Below, piece after piece: positions 1-10,907 of a DNA stretch of 64,000 nucleotides. The notes under the pieces were generated by a model. The model worked only from the letters and a program-made list of their open reading frames with translations, searched no databases and had not been told where the DNA came from. A program made the position numbers and the translations under genes. Numbering within the stretch: the first letter of the stretch is position 1; the number at the start of each line of letters is the position of its first letter. This DNA is from Apiospora phragmitis (Eukaryota; Ascomycota; Sordariomycetes; Amphisphaeriales; Apiosporaceae): NCBI GenBank assembly GCA_038363925.1, contig JAQQWL010000015.1:2604001-2668000 (forward strand), in the 5' to 3' direction.

Positions 1-530
1 TTCTTCGATTAAAACGCGTCCGGAGGTCTAATTATTATCGTATAAAATTAGAGGCTTAATTATTACCGACGCGTCTTACGTTACGTAAATTAAATAATCG
101 ATTCGCTATATCTTTTATATTATTTAACCGGGGAAAAAACGATCGCGTATTTAAATTAATAATATATTATATAATCGTATTTTTTTTAAAATTTAAAAGC
201 TTTCGAGAATTCGTAAATATTTCGCGTTATATAGGTTAATTATTTTATCTACGCTATAAAGTTTTTAATAAAACGTAATAAATTAATTCAGCTTTTTATA
301 CGTTTAAAATTAAGTCTTTTTAAAACGCTTAAAGCGTTAAAATTATATCACTCTCTTTTTAAAGTTATAGCATTTTCGAACGTAAAAGAATATAAAAAAA
401 AGTTAAAGCTATGAAGAAATTTATAAAAATAGGATATTCGCTTGTGTGGGACATTCGCTTATGAGATACGTTAATTCATACCTAAAACGTTTTATAAAAC
501 TAACAGCAACGAATCGCAAAGATTGTGGGT
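1..530. repeat. RIP-mutated AT-rich repeat remnant (window edge)
   Basis: This stretch is strongly AT-rich, almost free of CA and TG dinucleotides, and keeps scattered CG, as expected after repeat-induced point mutation of a transposon copy. No open frame survives and I cannot name the element. Composition returns to normal at about 480-540. The element runs off the left edge of the window, so its length is unknown. Confidence 0.75.
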
Positions 531-619
531 AGGTCGTATTGTGCCTGGACATAGTGCACGACATAACTAGCCCGACACTGCCAAATTGACTGCTATATCT
601 TCCCATACACTACACTGCG

Positions 620-1208
620 TTCCATTGAGCTTCTACAGCCTACAACATCATACTCAGTACCACGAGTTCCACGTTTCCACAACACCGTGCACGAAACCCC
701 GAACTCCAGCCAAACAGCTTTGTCCAGGACGCTTTCGGACCTGAACCCCGCCTGAGCTTGTCTCGCCCCTCGGTGAAGTGGTCACAGGACTCGAAGTGTA
801 TCGGCACTAGACCGTCTGCCCGGAACAGCCGCACCGCCTGCCGCCCGTCCATGGTGATGAGCAACGACTCCCCCCTCCTTCGCCCCCGGGTGGCACGACC
901 GCAGCCGCGCCGACATTAAGTATCGCGTGCGGGATGTGGAACCGTTCGCGCATCCGTGCCAGCTCCTCAAGGTACACCGTGTCGCCCAAGAAGTAGATGG
1001 CGTTCGGCCGCGAAATGCCATCCTCACCGACAGTGTTGCGAAACTCAGAGGCCGTGACCAAACGAGCATGTGTAATAGTGCTTTCGAAGTGTAAGGCCCG
1101 TAGCCCTTGGTAGGTAACGGGGATGACTGTCACACTTTCGCCGGATGACTCAATGGGGTTTTCTCGCATGTTTTCTCCGCATACGTCTCCATCGCCACTA
1201 AACTTCAA
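620..1208 (-). pseudogene. metallo-beta-lactamase-fold hydrolase, C-terminal fragment
   Basis: The minus strand encodes the C-terminal half of a metallo-beta-lactamase superfamily hydrolase. One frame reads IYFLGDTVYLEELARM, where the GDT Asp is a typical metal ligand. A second frame continues LITMDGRQAVRLFRADG and VPIHFESCDHFTEG, the family's C-terminal His region. The two frames join in a G-rich run near 865-890, so a 1-2 base indel is likely. A further slip near 745 would add a third segment (VLDKAVWLEFGV). The N-terminal HxHxDH metal site is absent and the upstream bases do not encode it. The copy is therefore 5'-truncated and frame-broken. Substrate cannot be inferred. Confidence 0.7.
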
Positions 1209-1405
1209 GTCGTTGATTGCTACAGCTTGCGCAGCGATGAAACAGAAGCGAGCGAGTCATGACTCGAGGACTTATGCAACACCCTTGGTCGCTCACTTGA
1301 TCGCATATAAGAATGACCCGGAAGACATCCTAGCCTCCTCTATTTACATATAAGCACTCATTGCATCACAAACATTTATACCTCCAAAACTTGTTCGAAC
1401 CAGCG

Positions 1406-2526
1406 ATGGCCAAGAAGAAGAATCTCACTCACAAGAAATCATCGCTTCCGGACTGGGACCCCTACGTCATTGTTTCAGACAGTGAGAGCGATGACGGGGA
1501 TGAAGACCTCTCGTCTCCGGCCTCCCAGCTGCGAAATCGGTTCTATCATTTTACCTAGGAACTGCGGAATGAAATATTCGCACACTTGGTCGTGCAGCCG
1601 CCTAAATGGGACATGCCGCACCATGCCGACTGCGCCAAGCGCACCGTGGTGCCGCCCATGGAATCCATCCGGCCCTCGGGCTGGGATCCCGAGGAGGACG
1701 ACAACCCGTGCAACTACACTCCAATACCAAATCCAACAACGACGGTCCGCCGCTCCTAGTGGACCCGTGGCGAAGCCGCTGGGCGCCGCCGCCGACGAAC
1801 CCCTACATCTGCAGCACGTGCTTCGACCGCCGCCACCGGCCGCACCCGCACCCGGCCCCGTCCAAGTTCAGCCTGCCGTGCCTGTGCGCGCGGCGCGCGA
1901 ACCTGCAGGTCCTGCTCATGTGCCGGCGGTGGTACGCGGAGGCGGGCCGGGTCTTCTACGTGCGGAACACGTTTGCGTTCGCGGATCCTCGGGAGTGCGT
2001 CGAGTTCCTGACGACGCTGGCGCCGCGTTGGCGGCGGTTGATCAGCCAGGTCAGCCTGTTGGCGCTGGCGGCCAGGGATTACGTGCCCGAGAGCGCGGCG
2101 CGGGAGCTCGAGATGGTCCAGGTGCCGACGGAGGGGGATGCGGGGCTGGCGAGGGCGTTGGCTCTGCTGCGGGAGCTGCCGGCACTGACCTAGCTCGAGC
2201 TGGATGCTCTCCTTCTCACCAAGGAGCGCTGCGTTGCGTGCCTGCAAGGCACCAAGGCAGGGCCCAATTCATGTAGGGTCCGGTTCGTGCAGAGCCGGCC
2301 GCTGGACTGGGTTCACGGCAATATGTCGGCTTTCCGGAAATTCGTATGGCCGCGTCAGGCGCACCGGACAATTGTGAGGGGGAGTGAACTGGCCGAGGCC
2401 GTGTCGAGAGGAATGCAGTTTGGTTGGGACCAGGCGAGCGTCATCATGGATGGGGCTTCGCAGGCTGAGTGGCGGAGATATCTTAATGAAGGGGGCCTAG
2501 CCTCGTGCAATACAGTTAGTCGCTAG
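1406..2526 (+). pseudogene. F-box-like protein, interrupted by two TAG codons and a frameshift
   Basis: Reading starts at the ATG at 1406 with a basic then acidic serine-rich leader (VSDSESDDGDEDL). An F-box-like start of the fungal type follows, RFYHFT-stop-ELRNEIFAHLV. The stop is TAG at 1556-1558, where relatives have an amino acid before ELRNEI. The frame then shifts at about 1735-1760 into PPLLVDPWRSR, a Cys-rich segment (YICSTCFDRR) and LLMCRRWYAEAGRVFY, which resembles the usual F-box-family phrase about a writer-less 'leading residue to end' helix. A second in-frame TAG at 2191-2193 sits in LPALT-stop-LELDALLL. The frame then stays open to 2526. Both TAGs are explained by a single C-to-T change from CAG. 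Such proteins normally act as substrate adaptors of SCF ubiquitin ligases; this copy is unlikely to be functional. Confidence 0.65.
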
Positions 2527-3299
2527 TGTTAGTACTGTTGTTTTATAAGTTGTGGAATCGATTCCGCACCCGCTGACTGAGTTACTGCGTGTCAGAATAC
2601 AACATGGATTTACATGGCGAACGGGAAATATGAGGAGATTCTATTCTAAGACACGGATTGACCGGTTCTGGGAAAACCACAATGCCGTGGGGGCGAAGCT
2701 GCATTAGGGGCTTCTCTAGGCTTACCATTCCTAGCAAACCGCTCGAGACACGAAGCTACGCTCCCAGGGCCTGGTGCAGCCTGATAACAATTCCGCATTG
2801 GTTGCAAGATAATAAGCAGCAGGCACAACCAGAAAGCCGGACAGGATAGTGATGTTACATTACCACTTGGTGCTCACTGCTGACATTGCGGCAGCGTCGA
2901 GGGATGGTTCGTCACACCTCTTAAGGCTACAACTGACTATTTTTGGAGGGATCGCTGGATCTGCAGACGACCCAGGAAAGTTCTGCTGCTGCTTTGCTGG
3001 ACTACTGTGGCTGATACTTGTTCTCATAGGCTCACCAACGCCATACTGGCTCGGGCTACTCCAACTTTCGGCCCCCAAGACAGACCTTTCGTGGCGCACA
3101 TGCAGTGTCCAGCATTTCATGATACCATGCAGTCGATGGCCAAAAATACACGACGAGGTGACGGAAGCTTCTTTTCAGCATGATATTTTCTTTCCTCTGC
3201 CACGGTCCACGGCAGTGGTGAAATGTTGACAGCTTTGTACTGTACGTGGCTAATGGACGACGACAAAGCAGCACAATCGTATATTCAATTGACACCGCC
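2527..3299 (+). other. intergenic, no recognisable gene
   Basis: Normal base composition. The longest frame is 2849-3229 (+, 126 codons), hydrophobic in its middle but without a family signature I recognise. I do not call it a gene. Confidence 0.6.
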
Positions 3300-3308
3300 T
3301 ATATAAAT
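3300..3308 (+). promoter_or_regulatory. TATA-like box of the DUF3176 gene
   Basis: TATATAAAT lies about 45 bases upstream of the ATG at 3354. Spacing and match are reasonable for a fungal core promoter. No other element was identified. Confidence 0.35.
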
Positions 3309-3353
3309 ACGATTGGCAATACCGAATGCAGTGCCAAAGCATAGCTTTCCATC

Positions 3354-5689
3354 ATGGATAGAGATATACCGGCGCAGGCTGTCAGCATTCCCCCAAATGA
3401 AGAAGAAAACACGGACATGCTCTACGACAACATTTCCTTGAGTTCCAACTACCAAACAGTTATAGAAGAAACAGGAACTGCGTCACCAGACTTGAACAAA
3501 CGAGTCACGTCCTCTATCTCCCCTGCAGAAGAAAGGACTGCAGAGTCTGAGGCTGCACAAGCAACGAAACTACTATTTCCGGATAACTTCAAGCCAATCA
3601 AGCGATCCAAATCCATTGCGTCTTCCCTCAAGGCTAATGATGGCTATGGTATTGGCAACAGGTACAGGGTCTCGTACTGGGCGACTGACGTGTGGTTCTA
3701 CGACTTCCTCGCATTGTCCACAAGTTACTCATGCTTTGTTGGGATCATCACCACGCTATCAATTCACCGTGATCAGCCGGTGCCAGGCTGGCCTTTCGGT
3801 ATCACCATCAATGCCCTGGTCTCGGTGTTGTCTACCATCATGGGCTCTGCCTTGCTGGTGCCGGTCTCCAGTACCCTTGGTCAAGCAAAGTGGTCATGGA
3901 TTGGGAAGGAACGTCGAAAGCTGGCGGACATTGCCATCTACGACGAAGCAAAGCAGGGGCCCTTGGGGCTCGCTGGCGCTGTTGTTGAGCAAGGGACTCC
4001 GGTATAACTTATATTTAATTGCCCCTTACAGATCAACTAGCCGGTTGCTCTTATCGTGCCAACTCTGCTTTCAATAGGGAACCGGCTTCTATTGGTGCGG
4101 TGATTACGGTTTCAGCACTATCAGTTGCACCTTTGCTGTAGCAGACTACTGCTGTCGCGCTTGAGAATAGGCCCGTCGAAAACTCCTCTGCAGCACTAAC
4201 AGCAACATATTGGTGGGCAGAAGGTTTAAGAACCGAATCTGGACCTCCACGCATAAAAGACGATATGGTTATGGCCATCAACCGAGGGCTGTTCTTTGAC
4301 GGGAACTTCAGATACCCGTTTTCGATGAGCGCTATCCGGCCTAGACCCCAATGCCAAACCGGCAATTGCTCGTTTGGCGTCTTTGAGAGCTTAGCTATCT
4401 GCAGTGAGTGCCAAGACCTCACCCATTTGCTCGAAGTACAGGTCAGCGAAGATGGAGGCGCGTGTGAAAGCCATGTTACGGATGACATTCTATACGAGAA
4501 TGTTCAAGGATCGTGTGCCCGCTGGAGCTTACTAAATGGATACTGTTCCGACTGGTTGGATGGCAGTTCTACCATGTTGATGAATACGAGTGCCTCAAGA
4601 AGCCCGATCATGCTCAGACCGGGACTCTCTATCTTGAACCTTACCACCGTCGCGCCTTGCTGGCTTGATCGAGGTGTTTTGTATAAAGCGGAAAACCGAT
4701 ACAAAGTTTGCGATAAAGGATATCGGTCATCCAAATGGCGTGCCCAGGCCCAGGAGTGTACTCTAAAGTGGTGCGTTCATCAATACGAACCTTCCATGGC
4801 CAATGGAATTCTACAGGAGAATATACTATCTACTACAAATGTGGGAAAGTACAGCCCGGGGCGCATGTACGACTTCAGCCCGCCAAATTCCAATGTGTCC
4901 TATGAGGTTGACCCAGACACCTACTATCGACTTTTTGCTACTGCTGGAGCAGACGAAAGCTTTATGAACATTTCGACTGGTCCGAAGAGAGGAAAACTGT
5001 CAGTCCATCGTGATGCCAATCAACTGATCTCATCATATCTGCAACAAGAGTTGGAGGGATTCACGGCCCTGAATGATAGTTATACCGTACGAGGCCAACC
5101 GGAGAAGTCCAATGTGCGACGGCTATACAAGGCGCTCGGCGGTACATATTACAGCAGCTATAACAACGATACTACGACGGGCAAATTCGATATGAACCCC
5201 TTGTTTGAGTCGATGGCGATCAGCATGACGAGCTCGCTTCGACGAAGTGGCAGCGACCGAGGCACGACTGACGACAGCTGGGATATTCCCACCGTCTATC
5301 ATGACATTACTACGGCCCCCAGCCGGCTGGTTCCTGTGCTGCATGTCAGCTGGGGCTGGATCCCGCTCCCTGCCACGCTGGAACTAGCAACGCTTTTGCT
5401 GCTGTGCTACATGGTCTGGTGGAAGTCGCAACGCTCTGTGCCCGTTTGGAAGTCGTCGACGCTACCACTCCTCCTGGTAGGGTCAGAAATGCACGATGCG
5501 GTTGGTGATAGCATACCACGTCACCTCGTGGATATGGAAGAGTTCGCCAAGGCGCTGTCTATAGAGCCCCATATTGCCATGGGTCGGGTGCCACGGCTGG
5601 TCAAGAACGAGCTCGAAGACGGCTGGGCTTCGAACGGAGCACAGGGTCGAAAGGGCAAAGAAAACTTCAGCGTTCTGTCGTTCGATTGA
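3354..5689 (+). pseudogene. DUF3176 family membrane protein, frameshifted and with a TAG stop
   Basis: Fungal DUF3176 integral membrane protein of unknown function. The start at 3354 gives a polar N-tail. Membrane segments follow with the family phrases GWPFGITINALVSVLST and LGQAKWSWIGKERRKLADI, then DEA. A one-base insertion in the A run at 3950-3952 moves the family phrase RGPWGSLALLL into the next frame. From there an intron at 4002-4077 (GT-AG, 76 bp) splices in phase to EPASIGAVITVSALSVAPLL. TAG at 4139-4141 interrupts a conserved Gln-Gln pair (LL-stop-QTTAV), consistent with CAG-to-TAG. The remaining frame is open to 5689, with a Cys-rich extracellular part, a last membrane helix near 5355-5420 and the typical WKSSTLPLLLVG tail. 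Two independent lesions argue for a pseudogene. Confidence 0.8.
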
Positions 5690-6569
5690 TGTGTTTAGTC
5701 AGGTACTTTGTGGCGGCGGAAAGTATATCACAATGCCTGCCGATTGACATTAAAGGGGTTCATGTTTGCGAATATGATGAGGTCACGCAAACGAAGAGAC
5801 AAACATGAACAAGATAAATTCAGCATCACATATAATCCTGGGAATCGTACAGGAAGCAGCATCCCCAAAATTAAAGGATGATGTCCAGGGAAGAAGATAT
5901 GTCGTACAACATAGACTAATCAGAATTGGGGACCGGGGTGGTAGAGTCTAAGCCTCCCATGCAGCCAACTGCAAACCTGCATCCCTCTACCCCCGGTGCC
6001 TTTAAAGATAATACGGAACGTCCCCACACAGCACGGAGGTCCTTGTTATTCCAATGAGCCTGGTATGGCAAACACATCCTTATCTCCAGGACAAAATATA
6101 GCCAGGTTCCCATCCAAGTTTGGTGCCAGCGAAGCTGGATGGGCTTTGCAGTCCCGGGGAGACTTAGCCAGGTTTCCTTGGCGCACCCTCCCGTTGGGGC
6201 ATAGCCGTAGCGGCAATGAAGCAGCAGCCATTGGCTAGCACACCGCGAGCTACGCCAATCTGCAAGCCCAGGTTGCCCGGGAACTCGGTGGCTTGGGTAC
6301 CTGTTTGCTCACTTACTGCACTACAACTCTCCTTTCCCAAGATCATTTATCAGATCCTGGGAATCCCCCGGCTCCTGACATGGCGATATGCACGATCCTT
6401 GGCTGTTCTGGGCGGGAGACTGGCTAGTTCATATTGTTCATCTAATCATGATATAATCAACACAAACAGACCGATATTTGTTTGTTTGGAGAAATGATGA
6501 GGCTTGGGACTGGTGTGTTCGCTTCAGCTCTGCTGAGATGCAGGCTGACTGGCTGATAAGAGATCTTCA
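5690..6569. other. intergenic, no recognisable gene
   Basis: Normal composition. Short open frames on both strands carry no recognisable domain. The phrase TAGCCAGGTT(T)CC occurs twice (about 6100 and 6165), a minor local repeat. Confidence 0.55.
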
Positions 6570-6577
6570 TATAAAAG
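6570..6577 (+). promoter_or_regulatory. TATA box of the S53 peptidase gene
   Basis: TATAAAAG lies 68 bases upstream of the ATG at 6645, a good match to a core TATA element. It suggests that the gene was once strongly or inducibly expressed, as secreted proteases often are (inference). Confidence 0.4.
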
Positions 6578-6864
6578 AGCCATGCTCAATAATGTAAGCT
6601 GTTGCTTGACTTGAGAAGTCATCCTTAGTATCCCGAGCTCCAACATGCAGTTTCTCCTGATCGAGGGGTTGTTGGTCCTTGCCGCCTTGACTGCGGCATC
6701 CCCTACCTCGAGACGCGCCACAGACCACGTAACTCACGAGAAGCGTCACCAACTGCCCGTAGTATGGGCCAAGCGCGAAAAAGTTGACGGTCGCGCCGTA
6801 CTCCCTCTGCGCATCGGCCTAAAGCAACGCAACCTTGACCGCGCCGACGAGCTGTTGGACCAGG

Positions 6865-8805
6865 TAAGCACCCTAACCACTTAGCCGTCCTACAACATAA
6901 GCAGCCACCCAAATTGACTACCGATAAGCGAAGCCCCTTAACTCCCTTTTCGCATATAAGTCAGCATCCAACCCCCTCATCAGCAATTAGAGGATACTGC
7001 TAAAATCGTCACTTCTCGTGCTTTCTAGCCATGCCCATCCTAACCCCCGAAGCCGCTATTTAACGTGCCATTTTGGCCGTACAAGCTGGCGAGTCGGAAC
7101 GTGCAGCCTCTAAAAGACTTAAGGTACCCCGAGCCACCTTGCGGGACAGAATCAGGGGCAGACCGACCCGGACCGAGTCCAAGGAGTCCGCCAGGACCCT
7201 CTCTTCCGCCCAGGAGGAATATCTTAAAACCTGGGCTATCCGATAAGAGTAGCTAGGCCTTGCCCCTAAGCATAACGTGTTCCGGCTGTTCGTCGCCCGG
7301 CTATTCAAAACAGACCAGCGCGTCCTGCCCCTTAGAATCCACTAGGTAAAGAGATTTATCGCCCGTCACCCTAAGCTAAAAACTATATTAACCACGACGA
7401 TAAATTTCCGACGCGTTTATTATATATTTAAAGAGAATATCTAGCTTTGTTTCTTTATTTTAAGGCAGGATTTTATTAAGGATATTCTCGCTCGATTTAT
7501 TTATAATATAAATAAAATTAATAATATTATAAGCTTAAATAATAGTTATTATATAATTAGTCCGGCCGAATTAATTAGGTTTTTTATTTAAAATACTATT
7601 TATCGCGAGTAGGCGACCGTTATAAAGTTTTTAAATATAAATAATATTATTTTACCCTTTTTAATTATTTTTAAAAGCGTTAACGTATAATAATAATAAT
7701 TTTTAAACCGCGGCGACAATTTTTACGACCTACGGATAAATCTTTAAAACTATTTATTTATTTATTTACTTAAAGGATAAATTAATAACGAATTAATTAT
7801 AATATAATTATAAAATATTTATTTATTACGAATAAAACCGGAGGACCCGGAGTAATAGCGGCTATTTATTTTAAACGGCTATAATAATTACGTATAAAAC
7901 TACTATATAACGGAATATATAAATAATAAAATTTAATTATTATATTTATTTATATATTTTTTTTATATACTATAACTTTTAAATCTAAGTCTTTTTTTAA
8001 TATTAAAATAAAAAATTAAAAAATATTTCACTCTTCGCTATTAATTAATATTTAATATAAATATAAATAAGGTTAACTTTATTTAAGCGGAGCACCGGGC
8101 CCGGGAATTAGCTTTTAAACTTAAAATAATAGCTAGCGGATAGCGAGCCACCGGAATCTACCCACGGGACATTTCTAAACCCTTAAACTCTCGGTTACGT
8201 AAATACGAGCAGGGCCGCGGTTAAAAAGTGGTCCCTTTAAGCCTTAAATAACTTAACGATTAATAAACACTTATTTAAAAAGCGCTTATACTTATTAACT
8301 CTCAGTACATACGTTAAATTAAAGCTTTAATATATAATAAAGATATTTAATTTAATAATACTTATAAAAGGCTATTATTTCGTAAGCTTAAAAAAGGGCT
8401 TAATACTTTAAACGCTTAATTAATTAAATTAAAATAAGAGAAGAATTATATATAAACTAAATTAAATAAAATATATAAACTTAAGCCTCGTCGAGTAATT
8501 AAAGACTTTAATCGTACTTTTATTATAATATAAGATATAATAATAGTTAGGGATAAAGTAATAAGCTAATAATATAACCCTTAGAATAAATCGAAAAAAG
8601 ATAAAGTAATTTAAATTATTAACTTAAATTTAAAAAGCGATTTTAATATTACTAGCAATATTAAAATTAAAATCCGTTAAAGTTATAATTTTCCGATTTC
8701 TTTTTAAATAGTTATTAATAAAATAAATTCAGGTTACGATATGGTTTAGTATTAAGTTTAGGTGGCTACTTATGTGGTAGGACGGCTAAGTGGTTAGGGT
8801 GCTTA
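6865..8805 (+). mobile_element. Fot1/pogo-like DNA transposon with TA duplication and inverted ends
   Basis: The element body is 6867-8803 (1,937 bp), flanked by TA at 6865-6866 and 8804-8805. Its ends are inverted repeats. The left end starts AGCACCCTAACCACTTAGCC; the reverse complement of the right end is identical for the first 30 bases and differs at only two positions over about 43, with weaker similarity beyond. A pogo-type transposase N-terminus starts at 7031. Size, ends, TA target and protein type all fit the Fot1 group of Tc1/mariner elements found in fungi (established knowledge: Fot1 is about 1.9 kb). The interior from about 7375 to 8750 is heavily RIP-mutated. Confidence 0.9.
7031..7400 (+). 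pseudogene. pogo/Fot1-type transposase, N-terminal part, RIP-inactivated
   Basis: From the ATG at 7031 one frame encodes a psq-type helix-turn-helix (AVQAGESERAASKRLKVPRA, then TLRDRIRG), followed by a CENP-B-like HTH (LSSAQEEYLKTWAI, LGLAPKHNVFRLFVARLF, VKRFIARHPKLKT). In-frame stops at 7061, near 7237-7245 and near 7342 fall where Gln codons would be expected, consistent with CAA/CAG to TAA/TAG. The downstream DDE domain is too AT-rich to read. The protein would bind the inverted ends and catalyse cut-and-paste at TA. Confidence 0.8.
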
Positions 8806-10573
8806 TCCCACCCTAAGAGCGGGGATTATGCCCAGCACTGGACCCCGCGCCAGATAGCGGACATGTTCGCGCCCAGCCAGGAGGTTGTCGACTCAGTCCG
8901 CGCGTGGCTGGCGGAGTCGGGCATCGACCCGCGCCGCATTGGCGTCTCGGAGAGCAGGTCGTGGATCAGCGTCAACGCGACCGTGGCCGAGGTCGAGTCC
9001 CTCATCCAGACCGACTACCATGTCTATGAGCACTCATCGGGCCACCTCCACGTCGCGTCGGGCTCGTACAGCGTGCCTGCGTACTTGAGCGCTGAGCATA
9101 TCGACTTCATCATGCCCACCCTGCACTTCGACGCCAAAGTCAAGCCGGGCCGAAGAGGCAGCGGCGACGAGCTGCGAAAGAGCCAGCAGCTGGGAGCTCG
9201 CAAGCTTTCAGGCCCGTACAGCGGTGCCGCGAAGATATTGGGCAAAATACCGGCACCCTTGCCAAGCTGGGCCCGCAGACTGGCATGTCCAAAATCATCA
9301 AGAAGCTTGAAGATTGCGACACGCAGATCGTGCCGGACTGCCTCCGTGCCCTCTATCATCTGCCGCCAGGAACCCCGGCGCAACCCGGCAACTCCTGCGG
9401 CATTGTCGAGTACACGCCGCAGTCCTACCACCCTGCGGACCTGGACCTCTTCTTCGCCAACCTTTCCAAGAAGGAGGTCGGCGACCGCCCCATCCTCGAC
9501 TCGATCGACGGCGGCACCATCCAGCAGAACCTGACGGACCCGAACTTGTTCGTGGAGTCGGCTCTGGACCTCGAATACGCCATGGCGCTGGTCTACCCGC
9601 AGACGGTGATGCTGTACCAAGTCGGCGACATGTTGGGTGGCGGGTCGTTCAACAACTTCCTCGACGCGCTGGACGGCTCGTACTGCACCTACGAGGGCGG
9701 CGACGACCCGGTCCAGGACGGCGTCTACCCCGACCCAGCGCCCGGTGGCTACAAGGGCCCGGCGGACTGCGGCACCTCCAAGGCCACCAACGTCATATCC
9801 ACCTCGTACGGCTACAACGAGGCCGAGCTCACTCCGGTCTACCAGATGCGCCAGTGCTACGAGTATATGAAGCTGGGCTTGCATGGCGTGACGGTGCTCT
9901 ACTCCTCGGGCGATTATGGTAAGAAAGCTTATATGCCTAAATTTACGTTGGAAGGCGCACAAATAATAATACTTACTCTGCAGGCGTCGCCGGAAACGGT
10001 GGCATATGCGTTGGTACCAATGGGACGCAAATCAACGGCACCTCGGGGCACTTTAACCCATCGTTTCCCGGGACCTGCCCCTATATAACCGCGGTTGGGG
10101 CGACGCAGGTCCTCACTGGGACAAACATCCTCCAGGACCTCGCCAACAAAGTGCAGCCCGAAGTGGCGTGCGAGACAAGGATCAGAAGTGGAGGAGGCTT
10201 TAGCAATGTAAGTTCTGACTTTCCGTTGCCTCTAACCTCAATCCATCAGTACATCGGTACATGATTAGTTGACACCCATATCCGTTAACTTGCAGGTCTT
10301 CCCCATCCCCTCCTACCAAGCCGACGTCGTGTCCCACTACCTAACAGCCCACCGGCCCCCCTACGGCGCCGACTGAGACGGGGCAAGGGGCCCGTGGGCT
10401 TCCTCAACCCGGCCCTGTACGCGCACCCGGACGTGCTGAACAACGTCATCCGCGGCGCCAACCCCGGCTGCGGCACGGCGGGGTTCGCGGTGGCGCCGGG
10501 CTGGGATCACGTTACGGGGCTGCGGACGCCGAACTTTCCCAGGATGCTGGATTTGTTTCTGGGGTTGCCGTGA

Positions 10574-10907
10574 GCCAATGGCGGGGCAGGGCACGGTTAT
10601 TGGCGGTTAGATGGAAGCGGTGATGATTCAGGCTATGGACACTTGCGTCATCTGTGCGACCATCCTGCTTACCTTGGTAGTGCTTGATTGGTCATGCACG
10701 CGCTGACTCACTACCAGCTGGTTGAGTAGCTCCCACAGTGTGTACCAAGCAAATTTTCTCACCATGTGCTTATTCTGCAATGACATAAGAACAATCACAA
10801 TTATCATCCCTTAACCAGCAGCTTTGAGATGTTTTCTTTTCTTTTAGCAGTATACCAAGAAATATCTCAGTTTATTCTAGTTAAGATTATTCCGGCGCTT
10901 CCAGGTC
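10574..10907. other. intergenic, no feature seen
   Basis: Normal-composition spacer between two + strand pseudogenes. No open frame of note and no clear TATA box. Confidence 0.6.

Larger units (their letters stand above)
6645..10573 (+). pseudogene. secreted S53 sedolisin (tripeptidyl-peptidase type), disrupted
   Basis: Serine-carboxyl peptidase of family S53. It begins with a signal peptide (MQFLLIEGLLVLAALTAAS) and a pro-kumamolisin domain. A transposon at 6867-8803 splits the Val codon in DELLDQ-V-SHPKSGDYAQ; removing it plus one TA restores the frame. A missing A in the run at 9244-9247 then shifts frame. The catalytic domain follows: LEDCDTQIVPDCLRALY, the Glu/Asp motif VESALDLEYA, and SSGDYG with the oxyanion Asp. 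Introns are at 9919-9983 and 10208-10295, both GT-AG and phase-consistent. After PPYGAD the frame hits TGA at about 10374 and the next recognisable residues are GKGPVGFLNPALY, in another frame. Roughly the block that carries the catalytic Ser motif (GTSxxxP) is missing. The C-terminus is otherwise complete to TGA at 10571. Clearly a dead gene. Confidence 0.9.

Noticed and set aside
4002..4031. 30-bp intron ending at the first AG in the DUF3176 gene
   Set aside because: Too short for a fungal intron; the AG at 4077 gives a normal 76-bp intron and the correct phase.
6864..8797. A 1.9-kb intron in the S53 gene starting GTAAGC
   Set aside because: The acceptor candidates are out of phase, and the inverted ends with TA duplication explain the interval exactly as a transposon.
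9024..9962. 312-codon minus-strand frame
   Set aside because: It is antisense to the S53 catalytic domain and results from GC-rich third positions.
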